From Malaya genurostris (taxonomy: Eukaryota > Arthropoda > Insecta > Diptera > Culicidae): DNA of 64,000 nucleotides. A program made the position numbers and the translations under genes. Within the stretch, counting starts at the first letter, position 1. Each line of letters begins with the position of its first letter. A model generated the notes under the pieces. That model did no database searches. It saw only the letters and a program-made list of their open reading frames with translations, and was not told the DNA's origin. Positions 1 through 11,127 of this stretch are shown in pieces. Location: assembly GCF_030247185.1 (NCBI RefSeq), contig NC_080570.1:77185840-77249839 (forward strand). Direction: 5' to 3'.

Positions 1-1040
1 GTATTTCACATTCTCACATTAATTTTTGGTGATATTGCTTTTTTTTAGCTAAAGCGAATGTGTGTCGAATTCCGTTGATTGTAGGATAAGTAATCAGAAA
101 AATAATGAAGATAAACGTTAACTACTTAGTCGTTTGGCAATTCTGCTGTCCTAAAACATAATTTCGAACAAATAATTTTTGAGAGAGACGAAGTTCGACG
201 GGTCAGCTAGTATATATAATAATATACGAAGTATAACAAATTCAACATGTCAGATAATTAGAAAAAATCGGTTCAATGGATAAAAAGTGACGTAGAAATG
301 GACTACAAAATTCAAAACAGTACGGGTCTTATATTTTTCGTTGAGGGAAGATTGTACCAAATATTATGAATTTCCGAGAGATGATAAAACTTCTACTAAT
401 GGAATATGAATAAGTCGTTGAAGTAGAATGAAAATACTAAAGATTCTAAATGGTTTTTTGAAGGCACTCCAAAACTAGAAACAAATGGAACAGTTGTTTA
501 ACTTTATTTTCTATTTCAGCTACTTCAGCTAAGGTAAGCTTGTCAAGCAACCTTATTAGATTCGGCGAAGAAAGCAGTACTGCATCGTAGTCGTTTTTTT
601 AGAGATTAAATGATAAAAGTTGACTTTGTGTGCGTGGATTGATAATGAAAAAATCCATGTTTAGTAGTTTATTCAGTTAAAAGTTATATATGTCAATAAA
701 ATTTGTTGACCTGCGAGTCGAATTACTTAGCACTATTTGCCTGCCACTTTAATAAAAGGAATTGAAAATATACTCATTGCTTATTGGACACAGAAGAAGA
801 GGAGACTTTTTTTTAATTGGAGCTCATACATTTTCTAAACAACTGGAAAAAATTATTCTTTCCCAAGGAAAATATTTTGAATGAAAAAAAAATCCAACCA
901 GTTTTCACAATAAAGACTCAAATTCTGAAGACAAATCCTGAAAACTCACTTATTGGCCCGACTGTTAGATTTGTTTAACTGTATCACGTGCACCTTTTTT
1001 AGATGTTAGTGCATTGATTCTTCAACCAAAACTTTGATTT
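1..1040. other. AT-rich non-coding DNA with a repeat terminus
   Basis: No convincing coding sequence. At about 188-215 the string ending GGGTCAGCTAGTA is the reverse complement of the TACTAGCTGA...CCCGGCG start seen at 19725, so an end of that repeat class probably lies here. The rest is AT-rich and unassigned. Confidence 0.4.
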
Positions 1041-1049
1041 CTTTTTCAG

Positions 1050-1860
1050 TTGGACGAAGTCTGTGTTAAATGACATACGAAAGGGAACTGACGTAGGCGT
1101 ATCGTGAAACAGTTGGAAATCGACAGTTCGTTAGACTGTATTCCGTGTAGTAAAATCGTTCAACGATACCAAGACGACCCCGTGGCGAACTGGCAGCGGA
1201 ACCAAAGCGTCCATTTGCCTGTCTGGTTCATCCAACAGACAACGAAGCGGGTCGCACTTCATGTCTTCAAGGTAAATAAGGGGTCTAACCGAGCCTATAA
1301 AAAGAATATCATGACCAAATCTCGCGCCAGGAAGTTGTGTCGCGAGTAGTTGGTGACGCTGAAATGCATGTAATGGACGACGAGACATACATTGAAGTGG
1401 ACACAAAGCAAATCCTCGGCCTGAAGTTTATTATCAACAAGTCCCGCTTCGATGTTCGGGAGGAGTTTCGAAAAAAGAAAATCGAATAATTTGCTAAGAA
1501 GTACTTGGTCTGACAGATGCGGTAAACTCACCGAGCTGTTCATAACGACAGACAACATCAATAACCAAATATACAAAGACGAATTCCTTCAGAAACGCCA
1601 GTGCACTTTCTCCGGTGACACTCTGTTTTGGCCGGAACTGGCATTGTGCCGTTACACGAAACCGTTGATGAAATGTATGAGCCAACGGTATTGTATTCGT
1701 ACCGTACCGAAGTTCAATCCGCCAAACTCGTCAGTTCTTCGTCAAATAGAAAAAAATCTCGGCGATTATGACGGCAAGGATTTGAAGAAAGAGTGGATTA
1801 GACTGTGTAAGAAACATGGCGTACAGATGGCGTGTTGTACAGAATTTGATGGGTAGTGTT
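1050..1860 (+). pseudogene. Relic of an ITmD37E (Tc1/mariner superfamily) transposase
   Basis: Transposase remnant split over several frames. An RARKLC block near 1325-1345 precedes a VMDDETYIEVD block near 1370-1405, which holds the first catalytic Asp; this context is shared with the better copies at 10.3, 16.0 and 26.3 kb. The 1452-1856 frame carries the C-terminal half, with FWPELAL at the second catalytic position and NPPNSSVLRQIEKN ending in the catalytic Glu. Exactly 37 residues separate the two positions, the DD37E spacing, but the second Asp is now Glu (WPELAL instead of WPDLAL). Frameshifts and stops show it is dead. Terminal repeats were not located. It is more diverged than the three other ITmD37E copies in the window, so probably a different, older subfamily. 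Confidence 0.65.
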
Positions 1861-2630
1861 AAGTCCAAGTCGTGGGTATTTACCCGGTAGAATAAAATAA
1901 ACAAACTTTTGCTAAAACATTACTATATTTATTTAGGCATCCAAGTGCATCGCTGGTTACCTGCGATAACCAACTGATTACATGTCAGTTTCGTGAACAA
2001 TTCCTTTACTACAGTAAACCCTACACCGAAACTGCAGAAACTAAAAATTTCAACCAAGTACAAGGATTAAAATTTAAACCCAGTACTCCTGTTCCAGAAA
2101 CGCTTTTAACCTTTAAATCCACTAGCAACTGCAATGAATGTACATGTGCGAGAAATTTCGTATTTGAGTGTTGTGTCAAAGCTTTTCGAGTTGTTTATTT
2201 CAGATCACACTTTTTTTTCATGCCAAATGATCAATGACGATCAACCAACTTACCATTAGCAACACACGTTGTGCATGTTTTGAAACGATTACTATTTTGA
2301 TCAAGGAACAATGTTGCTCTTTCGCCGACGACATGAATACTTTCAACCAGATACGGAGTTAAACTAATGGCCAACTTCTTCAGAAGCAATTGGATATGTT
2401 TTGTACATGGTGAAAGCTAAACATAGTCGGGTATGCAAATTTTCAAATCCGATCCGAACTCGATATTTTGTTCCCAGCCCGAACCCAACTTGTATCCGAT
2501 CAAAATAAAAATATTTAATCTTACCCAATTCTAAACCCGAACCTGAACCGAGCCCGAGCTCATTTTTGCGTCGGGGTTCGAATACCCGTTTCTAAATGCA
2601 GTTTTTTTGTTTCATTTAATTGTGTTGGGT
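1861..2630. other. Non-coding, with degenerate CCCGAA-rich tract
   Basis: No gene seen. At 2440-2590 there is a degenerate simple repeat of CCCGAACC-like words (GAACCCAAC, AACCCGAACC, GAGCCCGAGC). It is too irregular to be telomeric and too short to code. Confidence 0.45.
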
Positions 2631-2639
2631 CACCTGATC

Positions 2640-3010
2640 TAGTTCAACTACTTTTTGTTCGATTCGCTCATCCCGCAAGATTCTCACATTCTGAACTCAT
2701 TTACCTTCAAGATTCACACCTCGTATATCGTGGATGAAACATCACAATTTTTAGGGCTTGATTTTTCGGGAATCAAAAGCAAAGTCTTGGCATTTCATTC
2801 CTTTTGTGGAATTTTACCTTTCTGTTTCAACAGACTTCGCTGCCGATTCTTAGTGTACAGAATCATTGCATGGCTAGTACTACGATCCTACTGACACTAT
2901 GAATCCTTCCAGGTTGGGGCTCGAACATAAGACAACTGGCTTGTGAGATCAGCGCCGTATGCATTGAACCGCCAACCCGGGACTTCGGGTATCAAGCCAT
3001 CTCAAATAAA
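2640..3010 (-). mobile_element. tRNA-derived SINE, mosquito type
   Basis: Read on the minus strand, a tRNA-like head (about 2990-2915) contains a D-arm-like GGCGGTTCAATGCATA region and a B-box-like TGTTCGAGCCCC. It is followed by a body starting GGAAGGATTCATAGTGTCAG. The arrangement, an RNA polymerase III promoter with a conserved non-tRNA body, is that of tRNA-derived SINEs, and from memory the body resembles SINEs common in mosquitoes. The same body sequence reappears at 15400-15431, directly supporting repeat status. The 3' tail and target duplication were not resolved, so the left border is approximate. Confidence 0.6.
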
Positions 3011-5147
3011 TGGGAATTGTTCATATACATTCGATGAAGAAATCTATCGTTTTTTTGTGAGTAAACTTTGTTTGCACCAACCAAATGAACGAGAAATAAT
3101 AAAATACCTAGCTAATAACTGCTGCTCAACATTCCATAGACGTGATTAGATGCCAGAGTATGTCAATTATCAGGAAAAATGACATTCTATTTAAATCCAA
3201 CTCAAGTATTTGCGCTTCACAGATGATTAGCATTCGTTAGGTTGGTTGGACGAAAAAAACACTGACTCCAGACAGTCCAATTTGGGACATCAACTTTGAT
3301 CCAGATTGAATTAAACTGTCTTCAATTTGAATATGAAAAGTTGCCCATTAAATAACCAACAGCCAATCAATTCGAGTCGTTCAAAGTTTCCCCGCCAGTG
3401 GAAAGATTTTACTGTCACCTTTGGAAGTAAACATAATTAAATTATTATAACAACAATCTGTCACCATAAATTTTAAATTTATCGAATTAGCCGGCGGCAG
3501 GGCGAGATAAAAAACGGTGCTGTCTTTCTGGCGAAGAATCCCTGCAGCATGGTATAAAAATGAAGAAAAAAATCATCACGAAGGAGGGTAGGTAATCGCT
3601 TCTAAAGGAAGCGTCGCAGTTCTCGTTGGTTTTTCTTCCAGTCGTTGCGATACTGATGAAGATGAAGACGTTGATAACTGCTCCACGAAGTGCTGGAAAC
3701 AAGAACATCCATGCGAGACCCATGGCATTGGCCAAGAAAAGTTAAGCAGAAAAAAAGTTCAAATCACTTTTTATTGAATAAAAATTCCACCTTACCGCAA
3801 AGATACCAGTCCGCCCTTCCCGGTTACTGAAGAATAAATAAACCACGTGTACACACTGGGATGTTTCGCCTGTATTGTCGACCGGGAGCAACTATGCCAT
3901 ACTCCGACATTGCTCCTGTGGCCACACTTCATCATCACCATTGAAACAGATGAAGACAAATAACGACGAGGGTGCGGCAGATTGAGAGCTGTGTGAACAT
4001 CCAGCCTGCCGAAGGGGGACGTAAAATCATACACCGTCGGAAGTGTGAGTCGTTGTCGTTCTTGTCTGAGTTTGAAGTGGATCAAAGGCTATGTGGGTTT
4101 ACGGTACGGGAATGGCATTGTATTTTTGTAGTTGTCATACTGACAGGTTTTTTTTTGTAGATTTCCAACAAATTCGATTCTAACCATCACACAACCCAAG
4201 TAGCACGTTAGGTTACTGTCCCGTGTTTCCATACTGATTATGCAACTTATCAACTTAGTATATATTACTATTATCGCTTTGGGAACTATTGTGTTACTTT
4301 AAAAACGCAATTTTTAAATTCTTCCGGTGTTACGAATGTTAACTGTGTAATTCGTACTATATTATGACAAATCTCCTATGATCGACAATCAGTGATATAA
4401 GCTAGAGAGAAATCGAATATGTAACTTTATGAGTTCCGTTTGAATCTATATGTTTTTACGAACGTTCAAATAAACTTGGAAAATTAATTGTGAAACTCAT
4501 ACATATGTTCCATTGAAAATGCAGCTATAACAGCGAAAAAACAATGTCATGTAAGCAAATATTGAATTGATGTTTACAAAATCGAAACAAACAAAATTTC
4601 GAATGAATAAGTTTCACATTTGATTTACAAAACAACTGCTCATTTCTCGAACATGAATTATGAAAAACTGATAATTCTAAATATTGTTTTAATCGTTCGT
4701 ATATTTGTGATGAATCGACAAGGAACTACATTCTTGAGATGAAACATATATTTATTCGCCTGAAATGTGCTGGAATTTCACAAACAAGCTATTTAAGCGG
4801 TGATAAATACCCACGGAATAAGCTCCGTTGAATATCTTTCAAAAGTGATGATAGTTCTGCTCATTATTTCAGCAAAGAGCAAACCATATACAAGTTTTTT
4901 GATTGAGTTTGTTTTCATTGCGTATGTTAAGCTATATTTCTGCTATTTTTATGATACTATTCTCATGTCTGTAAGTTTTTAGCTCATTTCAAACACACCC
5001 TGCACAATTTGTTTTTGATTTTCAACTTTTGAATTTATTATCATATTTTTAATGAAGATAACTGCACACACTGACCCAAAAATTTATGATTTTTTACCTT
5101 GCAATATTCATCATTTTTTACCTTGCAGAGAATGTCATTCGCTCACA
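3011..5147. other. Non-coding stretch with a GC-richer island at 3.48-4.13 kb
   Basis: No recognised gene. The 3480-4130 island is less AT-rich than its surroundings and has short open frames on the minus strand (3487-3735 and 3792-4085). A donor-like GTAAGG sits at about 3795 on the minus strand but no matching acceptor was found, so these are not called as exons. 4140-5147 is plain AT-rich DNA. Confidence 0.35.
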
Positions 5148-5149
5148 TA

Positions 5150-6057
5150 ACACATGGATCAATAAGTCCCGAGACTAAATCAGAGATGGCGCTCGTAGTA
5201 AACCAGTAACTACGTCTTTCTAGAGTACTAACCTTTGCTTGAAACGGGTCAAAATTTTAAGCCGATCCGACCAGAAACAGCTGAGTTATCGAGGTTGGAG
5301 TAAAGTCGTTTTGTAGTTTGTTTAAAAAATGGAAAAACCGAGTTTCGTGTTTTGATAAAACATTGTTTTTTAATGGGTAAAAACACCGTGCAAGCGAAAC
5401 AATGGATGGAAAAATGTTATCCGGACTCTTGTCCATCAAAAGCAACGATTTGTCGGTGGTTCGCCGAGTTTAAACGTGGTCGTACCGACACAAATGACGC
5501 GGAACGCTCTGGTAGACCTGTGGAAGCCGTTACACCGGAAAATGTGAGTGAAGTGACAAAAATTATAATGAAAGATCGTAAAGTGAAGCTCCGTGAGATT
5601 GCTGAGATGACACAGATATCATATGGAAGTGTATTTACTATCCTTCATGGAAAATTGAGCATGAAAAAGGTTTTTTCCAAGTGGATGCCGCGATTGCTGC
5701 AAAGCACCCTGCCACAAGTCGATGAAAACAATGGCGAAATTGAACGAATTGGGCTTTGATCTACTTCCCCACACCCCATACTCGCCAGATTTAGCCCCCA
5801 GTGACTACTGGTTCTTTGATGATCTTAAAAAAATGCTCCAGGGAAAAAGATTTGGCTCAAATGAAGAGGTCATCGCTGAAACTGAAGCTTATTTTGAAGC
5901 GAAAGATAATTTTTTTTATAAACATGGTATTGAAAAATTGGAAAATCGTTGAAACCATTGTATCACCCTAAAAGGTGATTATGTTGATGAATAAAAAAAA
6001 TTTTGCAAAAAAAATGTTGTTTCCATTGTTAGTCTCGGGACTTATTGATCCATGTGT
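5150..6057 (+). mobile_element. Internally deleted mariner element
   Basis: Perfect-looking terminal inverted repeats: the left end starts ACACATGGATCAATAAGTCC and the right end is its reverse complement, ending GATCCATGTGT. Both are flanked by TA (5148-5149 and 6058-6059), the mariner target duplication. At 908 bp it is about 400 bp shorter than a complete mariner. The missing part is the middle of the transposase, so this is a deletion derivative that could only move in trans. Confidence 0.9.
5329..5952 (+). pseudogene. Mariner transposase, central catalytic region deleted
   Basis: The N-terminal part (5352-5700) keeps the helix-turn-helix DNA-binding region with SKATICRWFAEFKRGRTDT, the linker SGRPVEAVTPENV and the WMPRLL motif. 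At about 5700 the sequence jumps to APCHKSMKTMAKLNELGF and then to the C-terminal PYSPDLAPSDYW block (5770-5820), which carries the third catalytic Asp. The first two Asp motifs are lost in the deletion, and the junction also shifts frame. An ATG at 5329 is one base out of frame with the body, suggesting another small indel. The motif set looks closest to irritans-type mariners (a family judgement from memory). It cannot encode active transposase. Confidence 0.85.
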
Positions 6058-6339
6058 TATTTCACTTCCACAAAAGATTTATTTACTTTCTTTTAACATT
6101 ATGATGTGAAAATCTTAGCAAAACTTCTATAACTGCTAGTGCAACATGAGCAAGTTGGTGGTTTGCTGCACAATTGTTTTTGATATACTTAAAGTTGTGT
6201 TACAATGATATTTTTTGTAGTAAAACTTAAAAGTGATAAGTTGCACAAACGATTTTAATATGTTTAAAAATCTTTCTGGAAATATCTAACATAAAGAACA
6301 GTTCTAAAAACATTGCAGAACATCTTGAAGTTTCGATAA

Positions 6340-6450
6340 GTTACATTTGTCTGTGTGTATGTGACAAATAATGTCACTCAATTTTCTCAGAGATGGCTGA
6401 ACCGGTTCTCACAAACTCAGATTAAAATGGAAGGTCTAATGGCCCCATAG
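6340..6450 (+). repeat. Family-A repeat unit, left flank of a TIR element
   Basis: Contains GTGACAAATAATGTCACTC..TTTTCTCAGAGATGGCTGAACC, the same phrase as at 32670-32720 and 35300-35345. It breaks at GGCCCCATAG and resumes after the TIR element at 11128 (catagGCTGCTATCGAATTTTAT), matching the continuous unit at 32886-32912. Confidence 0.7.
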
Positions 6451-7811
6451 CACAGTGGTTTGAATCGACAAAAACGTGAACTTGATTCTCTAGCTGTTAA
6501 ACCGTTGATCCGATATACATAGTTCTTTTTGAGAACTCATTCTCAAACATATACCTCGTGATTTCATCACAATAAAAAATGTGCAAAGCCTACTACGGTA
6601 AAAGTTCATTTCAACAACTTGTTTCCCTTAAGAGATAGAAAAACGATGTCTTCTACAAAGTTTTAGAACTTCTAACGAGAAAAAACTTTGCCGAAAAAGC
6701 TAATGGACTAATGCAAAAAGTTATTATTATATATGAAGCATTTTCTTTTGAAAATTATTTTAATTTTTAAAGTATATTGAAAAATGAAGCACAGTGAAGT
6801 AACTTTCTATTAAATTTCCTGCTCCAAATATGCACTGTTGGTGTTGGTGAGAGCAGCACTGCATATTATTTTTAAGAACACAAAAGAGTTGGTTGATAAT
6901 ACAAATGCTGGAGCATTTGGTCGATGATAATATTACAATAAAATGCTTGAGTGGTTCAACGTTACATACAGGCGTACACGGTAAAGTATCAAATCAAATT
7001 ATGTAAATTATGAGTCTAGACATTAACGAAAAAATGTCTGAACTCGAGTATAAAAACGTGCACAGACTAAGAATAAAGAATGACAATTAACAAAACCAAG
7101 TTTGTTTGGTTTTAGGGAATTTGTAACTAATCTGTTGCCTTACTTCAAATCTATTACATTTTCTACTAGAGTCGGTAATATCTCGCGATTTTTTTGTGAT
7201 AACGGTCAATAAGACATCTATCAACATTCACTTTGAAGATGAATTCCGAAAAACTCGGTACTCGCTGAGAGTTAGTCACAATAGTAAGCTATAGTGAAAA
7301 GTCTTCTCTTTCGTCTGGTGTTAAAACGATGGCTCTATTTTGTATACCTGGGCTGCACTTTCTTGCAAAAGTTTTTGCCTTAAGGTAACTCGGTCGATAT
7401 CACAAATAACGCGTGATATGAAGATAAACAATTTTATTAATGTACGTATTTCCTAAGAAAATGGTCAAAAACGCACTCTATACTTTGTTGTCTCATTCAC
7501 ACAATTTAAAAAGGCCACCCTACACACTTCGTAACTTTATATTACTTGATTTAAGCTTTCCAAAAAGTATATGTATGTGCATTTTGGTCTGCGACCCTGC
7601 TTCCTATTAGTAGTTAAAGTTAGTGTATATAAAAGTTTAAATGTTAAATAACTTTTTAGGAAACAGGCCAAACCGTGCACAGCATTAAAAAATGTGTAAT
7701 TTAACGTTTTTAGTAATTGTCTCGAACATAGTAGACACTAAAAATAATTGCGAAAAAAGTTATGTACAAAAAATTTATTTTAAGTGGTTTCAATCGAAAA
7801 TGCTTCATATA

Positions 7812-9220
7812 GGGCAACGGCTCCCTATTTCATCTGAGCTCCTATTTCCATCTCATCCCTTCACCTCATAACTTTGAACATGAATAATATTTTACAACCT
7901 ACCGGAAGCAAACTGTGAAATGTTTTAAAATGATTTGAAAAGCTATTGTCACACTTTCCTATTGAAAGAAATGGTTTTAAATTCTTCGGTGATCGTTTTT
8001 TTCATATAAAATAAACTCACTTTTCAATTTAGGACACATTTTCGTCTCAAGATTTACAGTTCGTCATGTTTCTGAATATCTACTAATCGATTAGTCTCAA
8101 AACATGATCACTATTTCGCAAAATTACACTACCATTGAATGCTGAATGGCTTCATAATTAGTAATGTTCACTTGCCACTTGTTTAATTAACGATTTAAAA
8201 TTTCAAAAATTACCCGACAAACAATAAAAGTCTTTAAAAATATGAGATGAAAGTTTTTCACTTAGTTCACTTGATTGCGCTTTGTTTTCATCTCATTTGG
8301 TTTCGCAAAGTTGCCAAATTATCTCATGTTGTTACAAAAAATAAATTGTTTTTCTTCTTCAAATTATTATCAAGAAGTATGTTTTTGGTATTCTTGACAT
8401 TAGTTTAATTATATTATTGATATTAATATTGAAATAAATTTGTTTTGGCTTCAAATATTACCACAAAGAGCGTGTTAAATACTAATGAAATAACCATTGT
8501 GGCAAATCTAGTAGCACTGGTTTCATTCCGCTATACGCCAACATAACGCTGTGAAGTGTGTGTGTGTGTTTCATCGGCTGTGCACAGAGATGCCAGTTAT
8601 TTTCATAGAAAATATGTATTCCGTTGCATAGAAAGTCTATATCTGTTCTATCTGTTTTCACTAATAAAATGATGTTAAAAGATAGTTCTTTAGATCTCCG
8701 TAAGTCATTGCCCCATTAATTAGATAATTCAACGAGTAAATTTTTTTACCAATAATAATAATGTGGAAAAATCCTGGTGGGTACGGTTGTATCGTTTGAG
8801 TTGTATATCTGGCAGCGGTAAGGCAGTCGGTCACCAGAATGTCTGCAAGCCATATTTTTCCAGCTGGCAACGTTTAGTCAGCCATCTGGCAGCCATGCGA
8901 ATACGGGTGAGAGTGTAATAGTGGAATATTTTGTTTTGATTGCTGTCGCCATTGCTAATTTATAGGATGAATAAAAGATCAACGATAGGATGGATAAAAA
9001 TCCATTGAGATGAAATTAGGAGCAGAGTACTGAAAACATCATTAGTGTTTTTAGCTGTTTTATAAATATTAGTTAAATTTTAAAGAAATGTGAATCAATT
9101 TTCAACGTGGAGCAAGGCGAATGAAGCAGTAATATGAAATAGTTACAGTGATTTTAGTGGCTAAATCGGGGTTTGAAGGCGACGTCCTTACAAATGAGAT
9201 GAAATAGGGAGCCCTTACCC
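7812..9220. mobile_element. TA-flanked TIR element nested in the larger TIR element
   Basis: Terminal inverted repeats of about 24 bp: GGGCAACGGCTCCCTATTT on the left, and GGGTAAGGGCTCCCTATTTC read from the right on the other strand. TA lies at 7810-7811 and at 9221-9222. Removing it rejoins the right arm of the surrounding 6451-11127 element (CTTCATA next to TCCGAAACTATATGCG). No transposase-like ORF is visible in 1.4 kb; the 69-codon frame at 8661-8870 looks like chance. Probably a non-autonomous TA-targeting element. Confidence 0.75.
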
Positions 9221-9370
9221 TATCCGAAACTATATGCGTTAGACCTTTATCTTCTTCGGCAAAGTTTTTTCTCGTTAGAATTTCTAAAACTTTGTAGAAG
9301 ACATTGGTTTTCTATCTCTTAAGGGAAAAAAGCTGTTGAAATGAACTTTTATCGCAGTAGGCTTTGCGCA

Positions 9371-9690
9371 TTATCACAAACGAATTTCCAGACATGACAG
9401 TCACGATCTTGTTTTGGCGCACATCTACGATCCTCCGTGAAACTGGCACCAATGGTGATAAATTGGTTGCACTGCTGAGTTCCCATCATACATAATGCAA
9501 ATGTCAAACCGTGAGAACTCTTTCGATTCGGTAGCTCATTTGTATATATTGAGATTTTATGGCATACTTTGGTTGAAATGATAACAATGCAATTAATCTC
9601 GCGCTCCACCAAGCGGTGAGTGCGGTCATTTCAGAAGGTACCGGGAACGAACCACACATTTCAAAATATTTATAAGCACGTACATGTCTT
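9371..9690. other. Unassigned ~320-bp insertion in the right arm
   Basis: This stretch has no counterpart in the left arm of the surrounding TIR element (6451-6750), although the arm matches on both sides. It is less AT-rich than the arms and contains an 87-codon minus-strand frame (9349-9612) with no recognised motif. No clear terminal repeat or target duplication was found. Confidence 0.5.
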
Positions 9691-9753
9691 TATTATTTAT
9701 CTTTGATGCAATCACGAGGTATATTTTTGTGAATGAGTTCTCCAAAAGAACTA

Positions 9754-11056
9754 AGGAGTGTATCGAAAAGTAGTTAGCAACATTGATTGTTGAATAAAAA
9801 AGCGAAAAAAAAACATATTTTGACATCTGTTTTCGATATATTGTAAAAAAAATTACATTTTTATGAATTTCACTGATTATATTGAAGAAAACCCTAGTTT
9901 TGCGAAACGCTCGCACTTTGGACTCGACATTCTTCATTTAATTCTGCACAGTTACTTTTGTGACTTTCTTGGTGGCAGCTGTCCAGTTTTTTTTAACTCC
10001 TGCATGTTTTGGGACACTGTACCTTCCTTCCGAAAGTGCCGCTTGACAATTGCCCAATACCTTTCAATTGGCCGGAGATCCGGGCACTTCGGTGGGTTGA
10101 TGTCCTTTTCCACGAATTGCACATTATTTTTTGACAACCACTGTAGAACAGAGTTGGCGTAGTGGGCTGAAGCCAAATCCACCCAGAAGAGAGGAGGAGT
10201 CTTATGCTTTTTGTGCAGTGGCAGCGTTCTCTTCTTCATACATTCTTCCTCGTACACCTTGGCGTTAATTGTGCCCTTCGTGAAGAAAATCTACGACCGC
10301 AAACCACAGGTACAAATTGCTTGCCAGACCAACACCTTCTGCCCAAACTTTTCCATCGCCACCGTGGTGTCAGTGTCGTCCAGGTCCTGGAACACCAATT
10401 TCGTATAATATTGCGGTCCGGGCAGCGCTCGAGAGTCTTCCTTGGCGTAGGTTTCGTCGTCGATCAGGATGCATCCGTCTTTATTCTGTAGAATCCGGTT
10501 ATACAGTTTTCGCGCTCTTGTTTTGGCCAGAACATGCCGTACCAGGGACTTTTTCGGCACCTTCTGTTTCTCGTACGTTTTCAGAGAATTCCGAACTTTG
10601 ATCCGTTGAATCATCCCGATGCTGATGTTGAACTGCTTGGCCAAATCCCGCGTCGACGCCGATGGGTTTTTCCTGATGTACTCAACCACTTTTAAGTCCC
10701 GGCCGGGCTGGCTGAGACCCGTTTTCCTACCGGATCGGGGCAAATCCTTCATGGAAAGGGTCTTACCGAACTTCTCGATAACATTTTTGACACTGGTGTG
10801 ATGCACTTTCACCCGTTTTGCAATTTCGTTGTACGTGACACCACTTTCTGAGCACCAAGTGTGCAGAATTTTCTTTCGCGTTTCCGGATTAATTCGACTC
10901 ATCATTGAAACGATAAACCGTACCGAAACCAATCGATTGCGCAGCTGTTATTGACATGTAACATGTAACATGTCACTGCAAAACACGCTGCAAAAATTAA
11001 GCCATTTCAGAGTAATAACTGTTTGAATGTTGCTAACTACTTATCGATACACTCCT
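9754..11056 (-). mobile_element. ITmD37E transposon, copy 1
   Basis: Terminal inverted repeats: AGGAGTGTATCGAAAAGTAG at the left, and the complement of ...TATCGATACACTCCT at the right. TA lies at 9752-9753 and 11057-11058. It is inserted at a TA of the outer TIR element: the left flank ...TTCTCCAAAAGAAC and right flank TGTATATCGAATCAACGG together match the uninterrupted left arm at 6505-6550. Length 1303 bp, typical for a full-length Tc1/mariner-type element. Confidence 0.92.
9862..10902 (-). pseudogene. ITmD37E transposase, near-complete but broken
   Basis: Begins MMSRINPETRKK at 10905-10902, chosen because it matches the MSRI start of the related copies. An N-terminal helix-turn-helix region (about residues 1-110, with SGRKTG between its halves) precedes the catalytic domain: CILIDDETY (first Asp), then LFWVDLASAHYA (second Asp) and RPIERYW (Glu). 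Exactly 37 residues lie between the last two, defining DD37E. Two lesions are seen: a TAG stop at 10291-10293, after which the same frame resumes, and a frameshift near 9940-9955 that moves the C-terminal KVRAFRKTRVFF segment to another frame. All three catalytic residues are preserved, so inactivation is probably recent. Confidence 0.88.
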
Positions 11057-11127
11057 TATGTATATCGAATCAACGGTTTAACAGCTAGAGAATTAAGTAA
11101 ACGTTTTTGTCGATTCAAACCACTGTG

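Larger units (their letters stand above)
6451..11127. mobile_element. TIR element with ~300-bp inverted arms, carrying nested insertions
   Basis: The left arm, 6451-6750, begins CACAGTGGTTTGAATCGAC. Its reverse complement is found on the right, split by later insertions into 7797-7809, 9223-9370, about 9690-9753 and 11057-11127, ending CAAACCACTGTG. These pieces add up to the arm length. A 5-bp CATAG at 6446-6450 is repeated at 11128-11132, and the flanks join into a normal family-A unit. Without insertions the element would be about 1.65 kb, with a ~1.05-kb loop (6751-7796) that has no credible ORF, so it is non-autonomous. Long arms and a short CAC/GTG terminus recall foldback-like DNA elements; the superfamily is not assigned. 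Confidence 0.8.

Noticed and set aside
2440..2590. CCCGAA-rich tract as an interstitial telomere-like repeat
   Set aside because: Units are irregular and mosquitoes do not use such a telomere repeat; more likely simple-sequence decay.
3487..4085. Two minus-strand frames with hydrophobic stretches
   Set aside because: A donor-like site exists but no acceptor was found before the downstream frame, and no motif is recognisable.
10204..10801. Plus-strand frames across the ITmD37E transposase
   Set aside because: Shadows of the minus-strand transposase, which has clear catalytic motifs.
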